This document shows positions 35,462 through 43,736 of a stretch of 64,000 nt of DNA, one piece after another. The DNA is from Paenibacillus mesophilus (lineage in GTDB: Bacteria; Bacillota; Bacilli; Paenibacillales; NBRC-103111). Location: positions 124,001 to 188,000 of the forward strand of contig NZ_VCRA01000008.1 of assembly GCF_005938385.1 (NCBI RefSeq), in the 5' to 3' direction. Both the position numbers and the translations under genes were made by a program. The notes under the pieces were generated by a model. It was not told where the DNA came from. It saw nothing but the letters and a program-made list of their open reading frames with translations, and did not search any database. Positions within the stretch are counted from its first letter, which is position 1, and every line of letters begins with the position of its first letter.

Positions 35462-37201
35462 TTAAACCATTGCCCCTGTACCGTCAATCCAATTCGCGCC
35501 ACTCCACCATATCGGCTTATTTAAAGTGGTATCATAGTATGAAAAACCTTGCGTAAGATTGGCAGTTGGTCTCATTCCAGTCGTTCCCAAGTTATTCGAA
35601 CGTGTGAAATCGATTTTTCTTGTATGAGTTAACTGTCCGACAAACTTCGTAGCCTCATCCCACCCATCCAAATTTATGTTAGTAAATTCACAGTTCGTGA
35701 TTTGAGCAGCTCCGTTTGATGCGTTCGCGGAAATGCATCTTTCTGCAACGTTACCTACTTTATTTTTTGCCAGATCACCTCTGAATCTGCAATTATTCAA
35801 ATAGTTCGTGCCAGCCATATAAAGATAAATACAAAAGTTTTTTACCGGTTTATTCGGAAACGTAGTTAAAGGATTGAAATGACCTTTTACATCAAAATCA
35901 AAATTTGAAACATTGTATAACCTAAGCAAGTTTTCCGATGCATTCTTGACAACGACATTCATATACCCCTCATCTAAATGGTTGGCCATAATGCCGTATC
36001 TGCAAGTATCAATTTCAAGAGAGTCGAATTTCAGATTATAAACCGGCTGAGCGTTTCCCGCTATCCCGATATGTACCGCATAGGATTCAACAGTACCTTT
36101 GATATAAACACGGTTCATATGAACATTCGTGCATCCTGTAATGACAAGCAATCGCTTTGTAGCAACCACGTCATTTTCAATATGAACGGTTCCAATTTCA
36201 ATATTTTTAATGTTTTTTCCTTCTCCATATTTTGTCGTAATACCCAAAGCACTCATTGAGCTTGAAAGGACATAGAGATAATTTACATATACATCAGAAA
36301 CTTGTTCACCCCAATTCGGCTCTATGTCAAACCCTCCGGGCATTGTAATATGGCCAACTCCTATTGATTTAACGACATTAAACGTAATATTTTTCCCTTC
36401 GCATATGGATACTGTGTTGCGGCCAAGTGCAACGGGCGTTGTTCCATCCGCTTGAACGGAAACACCTTCAACATAATCAAAATCCAGGTTATATGTACTG
36501 GCTCCATTGATGTAAATAACGTCTCCAGACGGATTTTTTCCATAAATTCTGCCGAAACTTGCATTTCTGCAATTGTGTAAATACAGGCAATGCCTATATT
36601 CTTGTAAAAATTCAGTATTGTAAACCCCGCCGACAACGCAATTGTTGTTTAAGTGATTGCCATCAAAGTGTATTTCATCGATTACAAAATTAGAGCAGTT
36701 ATTAAACTGCAACGTTCTAGTTTGAGGATTGGTTGCAGGCAAATTATTAGGTCTTTTTACGACCCCCCTGAATACTAGTCTAAAGTCGGTTTTCCCATCT
36801 ACAACGATGTTATCTACGATATATGTTTTTCCCAGATCGGTCATTAAAGTCAAATGATGGTTACAAACATACTCCATTGCGTCCCTAAACGCTTGTGTGT
36901 CATCGGTTAGACCATCGCCAACGGCACCGAACTCCTTAACGTTAATGTGACCGTACTCCCGAATCGCCTCATCCACGATCCGGCGAATACCATTGGCCTC
37001 CCTATTAACGCCGCTTGTCAGGTTCCCATAAACGTCATTTACCACATCGTTTCCCTGACGCGCTAAGCTTACGCTTTTTCCCAATAAGACTCCTGCAACC
37101 GCTGCAGTGCCCGCAATGCTTAATAACTTTCTCCTGCTCATCTTCGCGTCAACGGCTTTGCTAACCGCTATTTTGTTTTGATTACCATTGTCCCTCGGCA
37201 T
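35462..37201 (-). CDS. Tat-exported beta-helix protein with phage-type C-terminus, AT-rich gene (copy 4)
   Basis: A 579-residue protein; start ATG follows AAAGGAGCGGTGAAAA. Twin-arginine signal MSRRKLLSIAGTAAVAGVLL (RR at 23-24). Residues ~85-120 carry INVKEFGAVGDGLTDDTQAF, the Pectate_lyase_3 entry, followed by a long parallel beta-helix. It ends with MRPTANLTQGFSYYDTTLNK, PIWWSGANWIDGTG, a short module familiar from phage tail fibres and appendages. Base composition is clearly lower in G+C than its neighbours: the 60 bases from 36181 hold only 16 G/C. It lacks the YYVTDPG linker of copies 1-3. This suggests recent acquisition or a phage-derived body fused to a host Tat signal. An AraC gene lies upstream on the same strand. 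Confidence 0.83.
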   Translation of the reverse strand: MPRDNGNQNKIAVSKAVDAKMSRRKLLSIAGTAAVAGVLLGKSVSLARQGNDVVNDVYGNLTSGVNREANGIRRIVDEAIREYGHINVKEFGAVGDGLTDDTQAFRDAMEYVCNHHLTLMTDLGKTYIVDNIVVDGKTDFRLVFRGVVKRPNNLPATNPQTRTLQFNNCSNFVIDEIHFDGNHLNNNCVVGGVYNTEFLQEYRHCLYLHNCRNASFGRIYGKNPSGDVIYINGASTYNLDFDYVEGVSVQADGTTPVALGRNTVSICEGKNITFNVVKSIGVGHITMPGGFDIEPNWGEQVSDVYVNYLYVLSSSMSALGITTKYGEGKNIKNIEIGTVHIENDVVATKRLLVITGCTNVHMNRVYIKGTVESYAVHIGIAGNAQPVYNLKFDSLEIDTCRYGIMANHLDEGYMNVVVKNASENLLRLYNVSNFDFDVKGHFNPLTTFPNKPVKNFCIYLYMAGTNYLNNCRFRGDLAKNKVGNVAERCISANASNGAAQITNCEFTNINLDGWDEATKFVGQLTHTRKIDFTRSNNLGTTGMRPTANLTQGFSYYDTTLNKPIWWSGANWIDGTGAMV

Positions 37202-37238
37202 TTTTCACCGCTCCTTTATTAAATGTCCTATTCTGAAA

Positions 37239-37253
37239 TGAACGCGCTTTCAT
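37239..37253 (-). promoter_or_regulatory. cre-like catabolite-control site
   Basis: On the minus strand ATGAAAGCGCGTTCA matches the CcpA cre consensus WTGNAANCGNWNNCW at all defined positions but one. It lies 38 bases upstream of the beta-helix start at 37201, consistent with carbon catabolite repression. Confidence 0.5.
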
Positions 37254-37341
37254 TAATCATTTTAAAGGAGACCGCCCGCATCGTTCCATTGGTGATCTGG
37301 CCCTCCGTCTCGGTGATGAGGTCAAATCGGAAAATACGTAT

Positions 37342-37370
37342 AAAAAAAACCTCCGCGCCGGCGTGCGGAG
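37342..37370 (-). terminator. Terminator after the AraC gene at 37372
   Basis: On the minus strand CTCCGC, an 8-base loop (ACGCCGGC), GCGGAG and a run of eight T's broken only by the leading G. It begins right at the AraC stop codon and separates that gene from the beta-helix gene. Confidence 0.85.
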
Positions 37371-37371
37371 A

Positions 37372-38253
37372 TCATCGATTCTCTTCCCTATATTTGCCCG
37401 GGGGGCATCCCGCCTCCCGCACGAACAGCTTGTTGAAAAAAGCCGGGTCCCCATAGCCGACCATTTCGGCAACGACGTTCACTTTTTCGTCCGTATCCGT
37501 CAGCAGGCGCTTCGCTTTTTCCATCCGAATTCGATGAACGTATTCGATTACGCTCGACCCTGTATACTGATTGAACAGCCGGTTCAACTGCCGGACGCTG
37601 ATATGGAACAGCGCGGATAAATTGGACAGCGAAATTTTCTGGTTATAGTGCCGTTCGACATACCCGCATATGCGACGGACCAGTAATTCGTTCGGCGAGC
37701 GACTTTCAGCTTTATTTTTGCGGTCCTTATAGTAACGCGACAGCAATATGAACAGCTCGGTCATTCTCAGCTGAATCATCGTCTGATAGCCCGGTTGTCG
37801 ACGGTCCAATTCCTGATGAAGCTCCTCCAATATGCCTCTCGTCTTGTCTGCCGCCTCGCCCCGCAAGTTCAGCTTGTGATGAAATCGGGAATGCCCGTTC
37901 AGAAAAGGCTGGACATAAAAGAAGTCGAGGGCATCCGAAATTTGCAAGTCGCTCAGCAGCGAATGCGGAATAAAGTCCGGTTCGAAAAGGCAGTTGAAGA
38001 CAACGATTTGCTGATCTTCCTCGAGCACATAGCCGTGCCTCTCGCCCGGATTGATAATAAATACGTCCCCCGCCCGGATTTCGTAAAAAATATCTTGGAA
38101 CAAATGCGTGGCCCGACCTTCGGCAACATAGATCAGTTCGACAAACTCATGAGTGTGAATGGCAGGCATATCCCGCACGTCATGGAGGTTTCGCTGAATC
38201 CAAAACGGAAAATCGCGCGGATGCGAATACTGTCTCATCAATTTGATTCTCAT
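37372..38253 (-). CDS. AraC-family regulator, beta-helix-module type (copy A)
   Basis: A 293-residue regulator counted from ATG 38253 (MRIKLMRQYSHPRDFPFWIQ), which makes it collinear with the 293-residue paralogue at 51749. The N-terminal cupin sensor has HTHEFVELIYVAEGRATHLF and GDVFIINPGERHGYVLEED; the C-terminal double HTH has ISLSNLSALFHISVRQLNRL and VNVVAEMVGYGDPAFFNKLF. Both copies sit directly beside a Tat beta-helix gene, so they probably sense the breakdown product and activate that gene. The ribosome site is weak (CGGGGTG), so the start is the less certain part. Confidence 0.88.
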   Translation of the reverse strand: MRIKLMRQYSHPRDFPFWIQRNLHDVRDMPAIHTHEFVELIYVAEGRATHLFQDIFYEIRAGDVFIINPGERHGYVLEEDQQIVVFNCLFEPDFIPHSLLSDLQISDALDFFYVQPFLNGHSRFHHKLNLRGEAADKTRGILEELHQELDRRQPGYQTMIQLRMTELFILLSRYYKDRKNKAESRSPNELLVRRICGYVERHYNQKISLSNLSALFHISVRQLNRLFNQYTGSSVIEYVHRIRMEKAKRLLTDTDEKVNVVAEMVGYGDPAFFNKLFVREAGCPPGKYREENR

Positions 38254-38503
38254 AACGGCACCCCGATTCACGGTTCTTCTCCCTTCCCCCATTCTATACC
38301 GAAGCTAAGACGAAATGTAGAATAATCTGATATTGAGGAACTTCGTGGAACTATCATAACAAAAATTCTTTAACGGCTCCGTGCCGATGACGATTTATCG
38401 ATGCGTTGAAGAAGCGGATTCGCATATAGAACAAGTTTCACAATCTATCTCGATGCAATTTGCTCAAACTTCATAGCATCTCGTAGCGCGCCAGCCTATA
38501 CGA

Positions 38504-38531
38504 ATAACCCGCCCCACCCGGGACGGGTTAT
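38504..38531 (-). terminator. Hairpin after the GH18-like gene
   Basis: ATAACCCG (38504-38511) pairs with CGGGTTAT (38524-38531), with a GC-rich loop. On the minus strand only a weak TTATTCG follows. Likely transcript end for the gene at 38554. Confidence 0.55.
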
Positions 38532-38553
38532 GAAATGCTTCTTCGTTTCGCGT

Positions 38554-39816
38554 TTATTTTTGCTGCACCCATTCCTTCATCCACCACTGGCGATCCGGCG
38601 CATAGTCGTGACCCTCGGGGTCATTCAGGTCGGGACCGACGAGAATAAACTTGCTCCACCAGAAAATACCGGCGCCGTTCAAGCCGTTCTTGTTCAGTTT
38701 CGGGTTCGTTTTCCGATCGATCGCCAACTGATCCCTGGCCATCTTGAGACCTTTGGCTGCGTTGTATATATTTTCAATGGCCGGATCGTGATACACCGTG
38801 CCGTCTTCGGCTGTTTTCTTCTCATAAGCGGGCATCGTAGGGTTCAGCATCGTGTCGGGACGGCTGCTGTTCGCGATCGCATGCGCATATCGGATGATCG
38901 TCGTTTTCCATAATTGCTGATACGTCTCCGGAGAATTGGTGGGGGAACCCCATCCCAGTTGATCGTACATCATCGGATTGAGCATATTGAAAATGCCGGC
39001 CATTTCGCTAACATAAGCATTGGACCATACGGCCGGGTCCGCCGGAGAAGCGATCGAATATATCGCAGTGTCGCTCAAAGCGGTCCGAACGAATTGCGCC
39101 GTCGCTTTCAATACAGGATCATTCGGCAAAAACCCTTCGATATCGAGCTGGACTCCATCCGCTTTATACAGCTTCCCGCCAAACTCGACGCCTTGATTGA
39201 CCAACAAGTCGGCAACGGCTCTCAAATTGTTGTTGTATACGGAAGTCCCAAAGCTCGGGTTGCTTACTCTTTGGCCGTTTTGCCAAAAATACCGTTTGCC
39301 ATAGTTCACCGTCGCGATAATTTTTTGGGCCGGATCCGTTTCTCTCGATATTTTCATCCAGCGACCCAGTTCCGAGTAGCCGTCTTCAGGCAGAGTACCG
39401 TTGAACTCGTCTTCGCTCGCGACCAATATCCCGATGTCCGCCAGTTGATATTTGATTTTGTATTTTTGCAACTCCAGTACGCGTTCTCTCATCTGTTGGT
39501 CCGTCAGTGGCTCTGCTCCGCTGAACCAATAAGAATTCAAATAAGCCGTATTGTTCACTTGAAACGCCTTGCCGGCGCCGTCACCTCCCGTACCGATCCC
39601 CGCCTCATTCCATTTTGCCGCATAGGTGATCTCTTCCGTCTGCTTCCATGTTATTTCTTCCGATCGTTTCACCGTCCATTCCACTGACCCGCTCGTGTTA
39701 TTCGCATCTATGATCATTGGCACGTTCGTTTCTTCCATTCCATATGCGGGAAGCGTAAACAACGAAGACAACATGACAGCCAACATTAGCAACTTTGCCG
39801 CTTTCCGTTTGATCAT
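38554..39816 (-). CDS. Secreted GH18-like glycoside hydrolase
   Basis: A 420-residue protein with a Sec signal peptide (MIKRKAAKLLMLAVMLSSLF, cleavage near PAYG). The active-site strand reads DGVQLDIEG (residues 220-228), close to the GH18 DxxDxDxE signature: Asp220, Asp225 and the acid Glu227 are present, while the second Asp of the motif is Gln223. NPMMYDQLGW and GAGIFWWSKF fit later barrel strands. Residues 40-100 are a unique N-terminal stretch. It likely cleaves an amino-sugar polymer outside the cell, or is a catalytically altered relative. Start ATG follows AGGGAGAGGATAAGCG. Single-gene unit with a cre-like site upstream. Confidence 0.72.
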   Translation of the reverse strand: MIKRKAAKLLMLAVMLSSLFTLPAYGMEETNVPMIIDANNTSGSVEWTVKRSEEITWKQTEEITYAAKWNEAGIGTGGDGAGKAFQVNNTAYLNSYWFSGAEPLTDQQMRERVLELQKYKIKYQLADIGILVASEDEFNGTLPEDGYSELGRWMKISRETDPAQKIIATVNYGKRYFWQNGQRVSNPSFGTSVYNNNLRAVADLLVNQGVEFGGKLYKADGVQLDIEGFLPNDPVLKATAQFVRTALSDTAIYSIASPADPAVWSNAYVSEMAGIFNMLNPMMYDQLGWGSPTNSPETYQQLWKTTIIRYAHAIANSSRPDTMLNPTMPAYEKKTAEDGTVYHDPAIENIYNAAKGLKMARDQLAIDRKTNPKLNKNGLNGAGIFWWSKFILVGPDLNDPEGHDYAPDRQWWMKEWVQQK

Positions 39817-39889
39817 CGCTTATCCTCTCCCTGATGCCAGAATCTTGATGTTGAAGCTTTGATAAGATGGACCTCCTTTCGCTTCCATC

Positions 39890-39904
39890 TTATAGCGCTT
39901 TCAA
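39890..39904 (-). promoter_or_regulatory. cre-like catabolite-control site
   Basis: On the minus strand TTGAAAGCGCTATAA matches the cre consensus WTGNAANCGNWNNCW except for the last C. It lies 74 bases upstream of the GH18-like start at 39816. Confidence 0.5.
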
Positions 39905-40023
39905 GGAAAGTATTAGCATCCTGATCAACGAAATATTATACTTTTCACCGATTGTTTTAAAATGGGTGCCAACGCGTCCACTAAAGCGGAAAGGCCTTTT
40001 CCCGAATGGAAGCGAAATCGAGT

Positions 40024-41826
40024 TCATCCGCCCTTGAATTTGGGAATGACGATCCGGACGGCGGTACCGATGCCCCGTCTACTGCAAATCGAAACGCCGT
40101 ATTGGTGCCCGAACTGCAGCTTGATGCGTTCGTCGACGTTTCGGATGCCGTAGCCGACCTTGATGCCGTTAGGGTCGAAAATGTCGGAGATCTTACCCGG
40201 CGGCATGCCGATGCCGTCATCGATGATCTGGAAGACAATCGAATCGTCCTGTGAATACCCCCAAACTTTCAAATGGATGCGGTCTTCGCCATACCACGAA
40301 TGTTCCAGCACGTTCTCGATGAACGGCTGCAATATGAGCTTGATCGTATCGAACTCCAAAATATTCTCATCGATGCGGCAGCTGAAGTCGAGCCGGTCTT
40401 TGTGCTTGATTTTCTGGATGTCGATATAGGCTTTCGCCTGCTGCCATTCGTTGTCTATGGAGATGATTATACGTCCTTCGTTCAAAGTCAGCCGGTAAAA
40501 TTTGGCCAGCGCCATCACCATTTCGTGCAGCTTGCCGATCTCCCCGAACTTCGCCAGCCGGCTTATCGAGGACAGCGTGTTGTACAAAAAATGCGGGTTG
40601 ATCTGCGCCTGCAGCGCGGCGAGCTCGGCCTCCCTTTTTTGCAGATTGGAGACGTACACTTCACGGATCAGCTTGTCGGTGTTGTGCCCCATCTCGTTCA
40701 ATGCCCGGAAAATGTGGGCGAATTCGTCGTTTCCGGAGTAAGTCGTCCGCCTCTGGAAATCGCCCTCTCGGAACGCGTTCAGCACCGACACGATTTTCGT
40801 TACCCGCCGCGAAAAATACCGCGACACCACCATGCTGAGCAGTGCCAAAAATAAAAAGCTGACAACGCAGACGGACAGCGTTAAGTTGCGTACTTTGAGC
40901 GCGCTTTTCTCGATCATGCGATTCGGGATGTACGCGACGATGCTCCATCCGATTCCCGGAACCGGTTCTTCGACGCTGAAATAACCGTTCGCCGCCATCG
41001 TGTCTCCTTGCAGCTGAATCTGGACGGACGATGTGCCGGAATCGTGCATCAGCTCGCGTTTTTCGTTGAATACGGCAATGTAGCTCGCCTCCCCGATTTT
41101 TTGCGCATCGATCGTTTTGAACAGGTCGCCGATTCTCATCGTAATGCGCATGAATCCGAGCTGGTCGAGACGCATTTCGTCGTTCAGCCTGCGAAGAAGA
41201 GAAATATTGTGAAACCGGGCGTCCGTCTCGATCTGTCTCCAATACAGGCTCGCGTCGAGCTTTGCCGCAACGTCCGGAAGCTCCATGTACCAGGGGCGAT
41301 CCGCGATCCGGTCGAGATGATACATCTCGAACTGGCCTGCCTTGAAGCGAAGCGGATTGACGTCGAAATCTTGGGAGTAGTAGATTTCCGGAAGAGTATC
41401 GTTGGCGACATATACCGAAAGCCAAATCGGGGTTCCGGTCGATTTCATCGTGCCGAGCAGCTTAGGCTTCAAATAATTCGTCGTCGCCTCATAGCTGTAC
41501 CAGCCTTCCTCATAGCTGCGCAAATATTGCTGAAACTTCTGGTCGTAATACAGCAGCTCGGATACGCGCTTCAAATCTTCCAGCGTATATGCGACGTTAT
41601 CCTTCATCTGCCGCAGCGTCCCTTGAATGTTGGAGGCGATCTGCTCCCGGACCGAGTTTAGAGTCGACGTATAGGCGTAGTAACCGATCAGAACGACCGG
41701 GATTAACACGAAAACAAGGAAGGAGAATACAAGCTTCTGGCCGAACGTAACCGATTTTCTTCCCACCCATTCCACCCCGTCCGGTGAATTCCGGTTGAAA
41801 GTCCCGCGTATGCACCGCCCTAGCAC
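40024..41826 (-). CDS. YesM-type sensor histidine kinase
   Basis: A 600-residue kinase of the YesM/LytS-like class that controls sugar uptake in Bacillales. Two membrane helices (about 29-50 and 308-332) enclose an extracytoplasmic dCache-like sensor; then HAMP, and the His_kinase block AALQAQINPHFLYNTLSSIS with His412 as phospho-site, and an ATPase end (QPFIENVLEHSW, DDGIGMPPGKI, GYGIRNVDERIKLQFG). The GTG used here overlaps the stop of the response regulator gene in GTGCTAG; a GTG 20 codons later (41766) is also possible. It pairs with the YesN-type regulator just upstream and probably senses an extracellular oligosaccharide. Confidence 0.9.
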   Translation of the reverse strand: MLGRCIRGTFNRNSPDGVEWVGRKSVTFGQKLVFSFLVFVLIPVVLIGYYAYTSTLNSVREQIASNIQGTLRQMKDNVAYTLEDLKRVSELLYYDQKFQQYLRSYEEGWYSYEATTNYLKPKLLGTMKSTGTPIWLSVYVANDTLPEIYYSQDFDVNPLRFKAGQFEMYHLDRIADRPWYMELPDVAAKLDASLYWRQIETDARFHNISLLRRLNDEMRLDQLGFMRITMRIGDLFKTIDAQKIGEASYIAVFNEKRELMHDSGTSSVQIQLQGDTMAANGYFSVEEPVPGIGWSIVAYIPNRMIEKSALKVRNLTLSVCVVSFLFLALLSMVVSRYFSRRVTKIVSVLNAFREGDFQRRTTYSGNDEFAHIFRALNEMGHNTDKLIREVYVSNLQKREAELAALQAQINPHFLYNTLSSISRLAKFGEIGKLHEMVMALAKFYRLTLNEGRIIISIDNEWQQAKAYIDIQKIKHKDRLDFSCRIDENILEFDTIKLILQPFIENVLEHSWYGEDRIHLKVWGYSQDDSIVFQIIDDGIGMPPGKISDIFDPNGIKVGYGIRNVDERIKLQFGHQYGVSICSRRGIGTAVRIVIPKFKGG

Positions 41827-43388
41827 TGTTTGCGGTAATCCCCCGGCGTCATGCCGGTCACCTCCTTGAAGTGCCGGCTGAAATACGGCAAGCTTTTGTA
41901 GCCGACCTGTTCCGCAACCTCGTAAATTTTGATTTTCGGGTCCTGCAGCAGCTTCTTCGCCTTTTCCAGCCGCTGGGCGATGACGTAATCGCTGAAATTG
42001 ATCCCGGTTTCTTCTTTGAACAAATGCCCCAAATAGTTCGGAGCGAACGAAAATAGGTTCGCCGCATCGCGGAGCGTTATGTTCTTATCGAGATGATCTG
42101 CGACGTAGCGCTGGATTTCTTCGATTAGCCTGCGGTTCTTTTTGATTTTTTTGCGGTGCAGCTGCTCGGAAATTTCGAACACTTTGCGGCGCAGCCAGGA
42201 CTGCATATCGTGGGCCGTTTCAAAATAAAATAGAAGCTCCAGATTCTGGAACTCCAAGCCGGTAAGCTTGTAAAAGTTTTCGTTGAACGAGTGCAAGTAG
42301 TGATCGAGTTTGGCAATCGTATGCAAAACGAAATGGTAAATCGACAGTTTCGTCTTGAAGCTTTTGGCCAGCACGAACAGGTCCTCGATACTATCGTCCA
42401 GAATCACGAGCTGGTATTGCGCCATGGACGAAAAAAGCGACTGCAATATATCGTCGAGCTCCTTGGCTTCCCTGACGATGTCCGGCTTGCGGTCGGCCGA
42501 CCCGATCAACCGGCCTTTGCCGTAAAACATTTTGTACGTTAAAGCCTCCACCGCTTGAAGGTACGAACGGCGAATATCGTCCATGCCGCTTGCAGCCTCC
42601 CCGAGTCCCGCCGTCACGGAAAGCCCCGTATCTTGTTTTGCTTCCGCAATTACGGCTTCAAGCATCGGCACGGGATCCGGTTCGACGAGGAATACCGCGA
42701 TGCGGTGATCGGCAGTCGTACAGCAGTATTCGATACCGCTGGAGCCGATTTTGCCTAGCAGCGAGTTGAACCACTGGCGCAATACGTCGTCCCGTTCTTC
42801 TTCCGGGTAAGGGTTCAAAGTCCAGGCGAGATCGTCGAATTCGAAGACGGCGACGACCGCGGGAAACGGTATCCGGTCGAGCCCAACCTGCTCCATAAGC
42901 GGGAGCGCCGATTCCGCCTCCGCCGTGCCCTCGAGCCACTGGCTCATCAGCTCGTTTTTGACGTACGGCTCGGCCTGTTTAAACGTGCGTTCCAAGTCTG
43001 TGCGGAGCCGTTCCTCGAGCAAATTGTCCCTCACCGTCCGCAGCGCCTGCATCATTTCGTCGTCGTCGACCGGTTTCAACACGTAGCTGCAGGCGTTCAT
43101 CGCGATCGCCTGTTTCGCGTACTGGAAATCGGCATGGCCGCTGACGAAGACGATTTTCAGCTTCGGCCAGCGCTCCAGCGCTTTGCGGGCAAGCTCCAGT
43201 CCGGACATGTTCGGCATTTTGATATCGGTCACGAGAACGTCGATCGGTTCCCTGCCCAGCACTTCGAGCGCCGCAAATCCGCTGTACACGGCAGCCGCGA
43301 CTTCCATCTCCACTTGTTCCCATGGGACGAACTGGCGAAGTCCTTCCAGATCGAGCTGCTCGTCGTCGGCCAACAGCACCCTGTACAT
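41820..43388 (-). CDS. YesN-type response regulator with AraC DNA-binding domain
   Basis: A 522-residue regulator starting at ATG 43388 (MYRVLLADDEQLDLEGLRQF), preceded by GGGGAGGAACGACGAGT. Receiver with Asp55 in VLVTDIKMPN and KPV near residue 105, a long middle region, and a C-terminal AraC double HTH (ITLRDAANLFSFAPNYLGHL, IYEVAEQVGYKSLPYFSRHF, ending MTPGDYRKQC). It shares 7 bases with the kinase gene that follows. Lying downstream of the SBP/permease genes at 43737-47280, it is the expected activator of that transporter. Confidence 0.9.
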   Translation of the reverse strand: MYRVLLADDEQLDLEGLRQFVPWEQVEMEVAAAVYSGFAALEVLGREPIDVLVTDIKMPNMSGLELARKALERWPKLKIVFVSGHADFQYAKQAIAMNACSYVLKPVDDDEMMQALRTVRDNLLEERLRTDLERTFKQAEPYVKNELMSQWLEGTAEAESALPLMEQVGLDRIPFPAVVAVFEFDDLAWTLNPYPEEERDDVLRQWFNSLLGKIGSSGIEYCCTTADHRIAVFLVEPDPVPMLEAVIAEAKQDTGLSVTAGLGEAASGMDDIRRSYLQAVEALTYKMFYGKGRLIGSADRKPDIVREAKELDDILQSLFSSMAQYQLVILDDSIEDLFVLAKSFKTKLSIYHFVLHTIAKLDHYLHSFNENFYKLTGLEFQNLELLFYFETAHDMQSWLRRKVFEISEQLHRKKIKKNRRLIEEIQRYVADHLDKNITLRDAANLFSFAPNYLGHLFKEETGINFSDYVIAQRLEKAKKLLQDPKIKIYEVAEQVGYKSLPYFSRHFKEVTGMTPGDYRKQC

Positions 43389-43501
43389 ACTCGTCGTTCC
43401 TCCCCGGACCGTATTTCGAGTCTCATTTCCCGCCATGCTGTTTCATGTATACGCCCCACTTGATTCCCTTACTACTTCGCACATGTTCTTTATAAAGTAC
43501 A

Positions 43502-43530
43502 ATATAATCCTTATGCACCAGGACTAACAA
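43502..43530 (-). promoter_or_regulatory. Probable promoter of the YesN/YesM pair
   Basis: On the minus strand TTGTTA (43525-43530), a 17-base spacer, TTATAT (43502-43507), about 105 bases before the regulator start. The 348-base gap 43389-43736 holds this promoter and the hairpin at 43680; I see no gene in it. Confidence 0.5.
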
Positions 43531-43679
43531 TCAGTCTTCCCTCCACGAGTTTAAGCGTAATGAAGTTTCTCGTCAAGAATCGCGAGCCTTATAAAACTGT
43601 AAAACGGTGCCGGTTTGATCTTTATAACGAACAAATCATCCATATTCTACATCTTTTGCCCCCCATGGACATGCGAATA

Positions 43680-43711
43680 GAACGTATGCCTGTATGGGCA
43701 TGCATACGTTC
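43680..43711 (-). terminator. Hairpin after the SBP gene (no clear T-run)
   Basis: GAACGTATGC (43680-43689) pairs with GCATACGTTC (43702-43711). No T-run follows on the minus strand, so it may be a weak terminator or an mRNA-stabilising stem between the transporter operon and the two-component genes. Confidence 0.5.
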
Positions 43712-43736
43712 TCCCGCTTTCGGCTCCCGCCGACGT

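Noticed and set aside
35462..37201. Prophage remnant, from the phage-like beta-helix protein
   Set aside because: No integrase, terminase, capsid, tail or lysis gene lies on either side; the protein has a Tat signal and a dedicated AraC neighbour.
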